Part shown: piece by piece, positions 5,611 through 5,829 of the stretch
Layout: every line of letters starts with the position of its first letter
How positions within the stretch are numbered: position 1 is the first letter of the stretch
From: Desulfobacteraceae bacterium
GTDB lineage: Bacteria > Desulfobacterota > DSM-4660 > Desulfatiglandales > Desulfatiglandaceae
Length of the DNA: 5,829 nucleotides
NCBI GenBank assembly: GCA_013203065.1
Contig: JABMQV010000540.1
Location: 1-5,829, forward strand
Reading direction: 5' to 3'
The notes under the pieces: generated by a model
What the model was told of the DNA's origin: nothing
What the model saw: the letters and a program-made list of their open reading frames with translations, nothing else
Database searches by the model: none
Made by a program: the position numbers and the translations under genes

Positions 5611-5829
5611 ACTCTGTGACCGTTCCGCCTATCGTCTCAATCGTTGGTCCATCCGGGGTTGGGAAAACCACCTTGCTGGAAAAGTTGATCCCAGCGCTCA
5701 CCGGACAGGGATTCAGCGTGGGAACTGTCAAACATGATGTTCACGGCTTTGAAATGGATCGACCCGGAAAAGACAGCTACCGTCATAAACATGCAGGCGC
5801 TCAGGTGTCAATAATCTCATCTCCCAACC
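5607..5829 (+). CDS. mobB: molybdopterin-guanine dinucleotide biosynthesis protein MobB, partial
   Basis: The first 74 codons of a P-loop GTP-binding protein run off the right edge; full MobB proteins are about 160-175 residues. The Walker A motif GPSGVGKTT (14-22) is followed by the family signature GTVKHDVHGFEMD (39-51) and GKDSYRHKHAGA (54-65), which identify MobB rather than another small GTPase. MobB binds MobA and supports attachment of GMP to the molybdenum cofactor, giving the guanine-dinucleotide form used by formate dehydrogenases and other DMSO-reductase-family enzymes. The ATG overlaps the regulator's stop by ATGA and has GGAGA (5593-5597) nine bases upstream. It is translationally coupled and part of the same operon. 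Whether it is fused to another domain downstream cannot be seen. Confidence 0.93.
   Translation, partial: MNSVTVPPIVSIVGPSGVGKTTLLEKLIPALTGQGFSVGTVKHDVHGFEMDRPGKDSYRHKHAGAQVSIISSPN

Overview
The window is about 5.8 kb of bacterial DNA of roughly 50% G+C. Its main content is a tightly packed operon for the late steps of molybdenum (or tungsten) cofactor synthesis. The gene set and order (two moeA-type genes, the second fused to a substrate-binding-protein-like domain, then a short ModE-like regulator, then mobB) and the style of the flanking genes suggest an anaerobic Desulfobacterota/deltaproteobacterial-type organism. That taxonomic guess is inference: nothing in the window is a phylogenetic marker.

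Layout. Positions 1-175 hold the 5' part of an unrecognised minus-strand gene that runs off the left edge. From about 197 to 775 there is a type II toxin-antitoxin module on the plus strand: a good sigma70-like promoter, a ribbon-helix-helix antitoxin (262-504) and an overlapping RelE-family toxin with a TTG start (497-775). A 181-base gap with one inverted repeat separates the toxin from a convergent minus-strand gene (957-1676, TTG start) that encodes a 239-residue protein of unknown function with a C-terminal Cys/His-rich motif. The 376 bases between that gene and moeA (1677-2052) hold what looks like a decayed minus-strand reading frame, interrupted by one stop and one frameshift, and a perfect 6+6 palindrome that is a candidate operator for the moeA operon.

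From 2053 to the right edge four genes run on the plus strand with overlaps of 4 bases, a gap of 1 base and an overlap of 4 bases: moeA, a moeA-substrate-binding-domain fusion, a 120-residue ModE-type DNA-binding protein without a molybdate-binding domain, and the first 74 codons of mobB. MoeA proteins insert the metal into adenylylated molybdopterin. MobB assists MobA in adding GMP to make the guanine-dinucleotide cofactor used by enzymes such as formate dehydrogenases. The small regulator probably controls its own operon, and the fused binding-protein domain may sense, hold or deliver the oxyanion inside the cell. The least conventional points are the sensor-less ModE encoded directly behind a cytoplasmic oxyanion-binding-like domain, the two MoeA paralogues with different active-site motifs, and the remnant reading frame under the promoter region.
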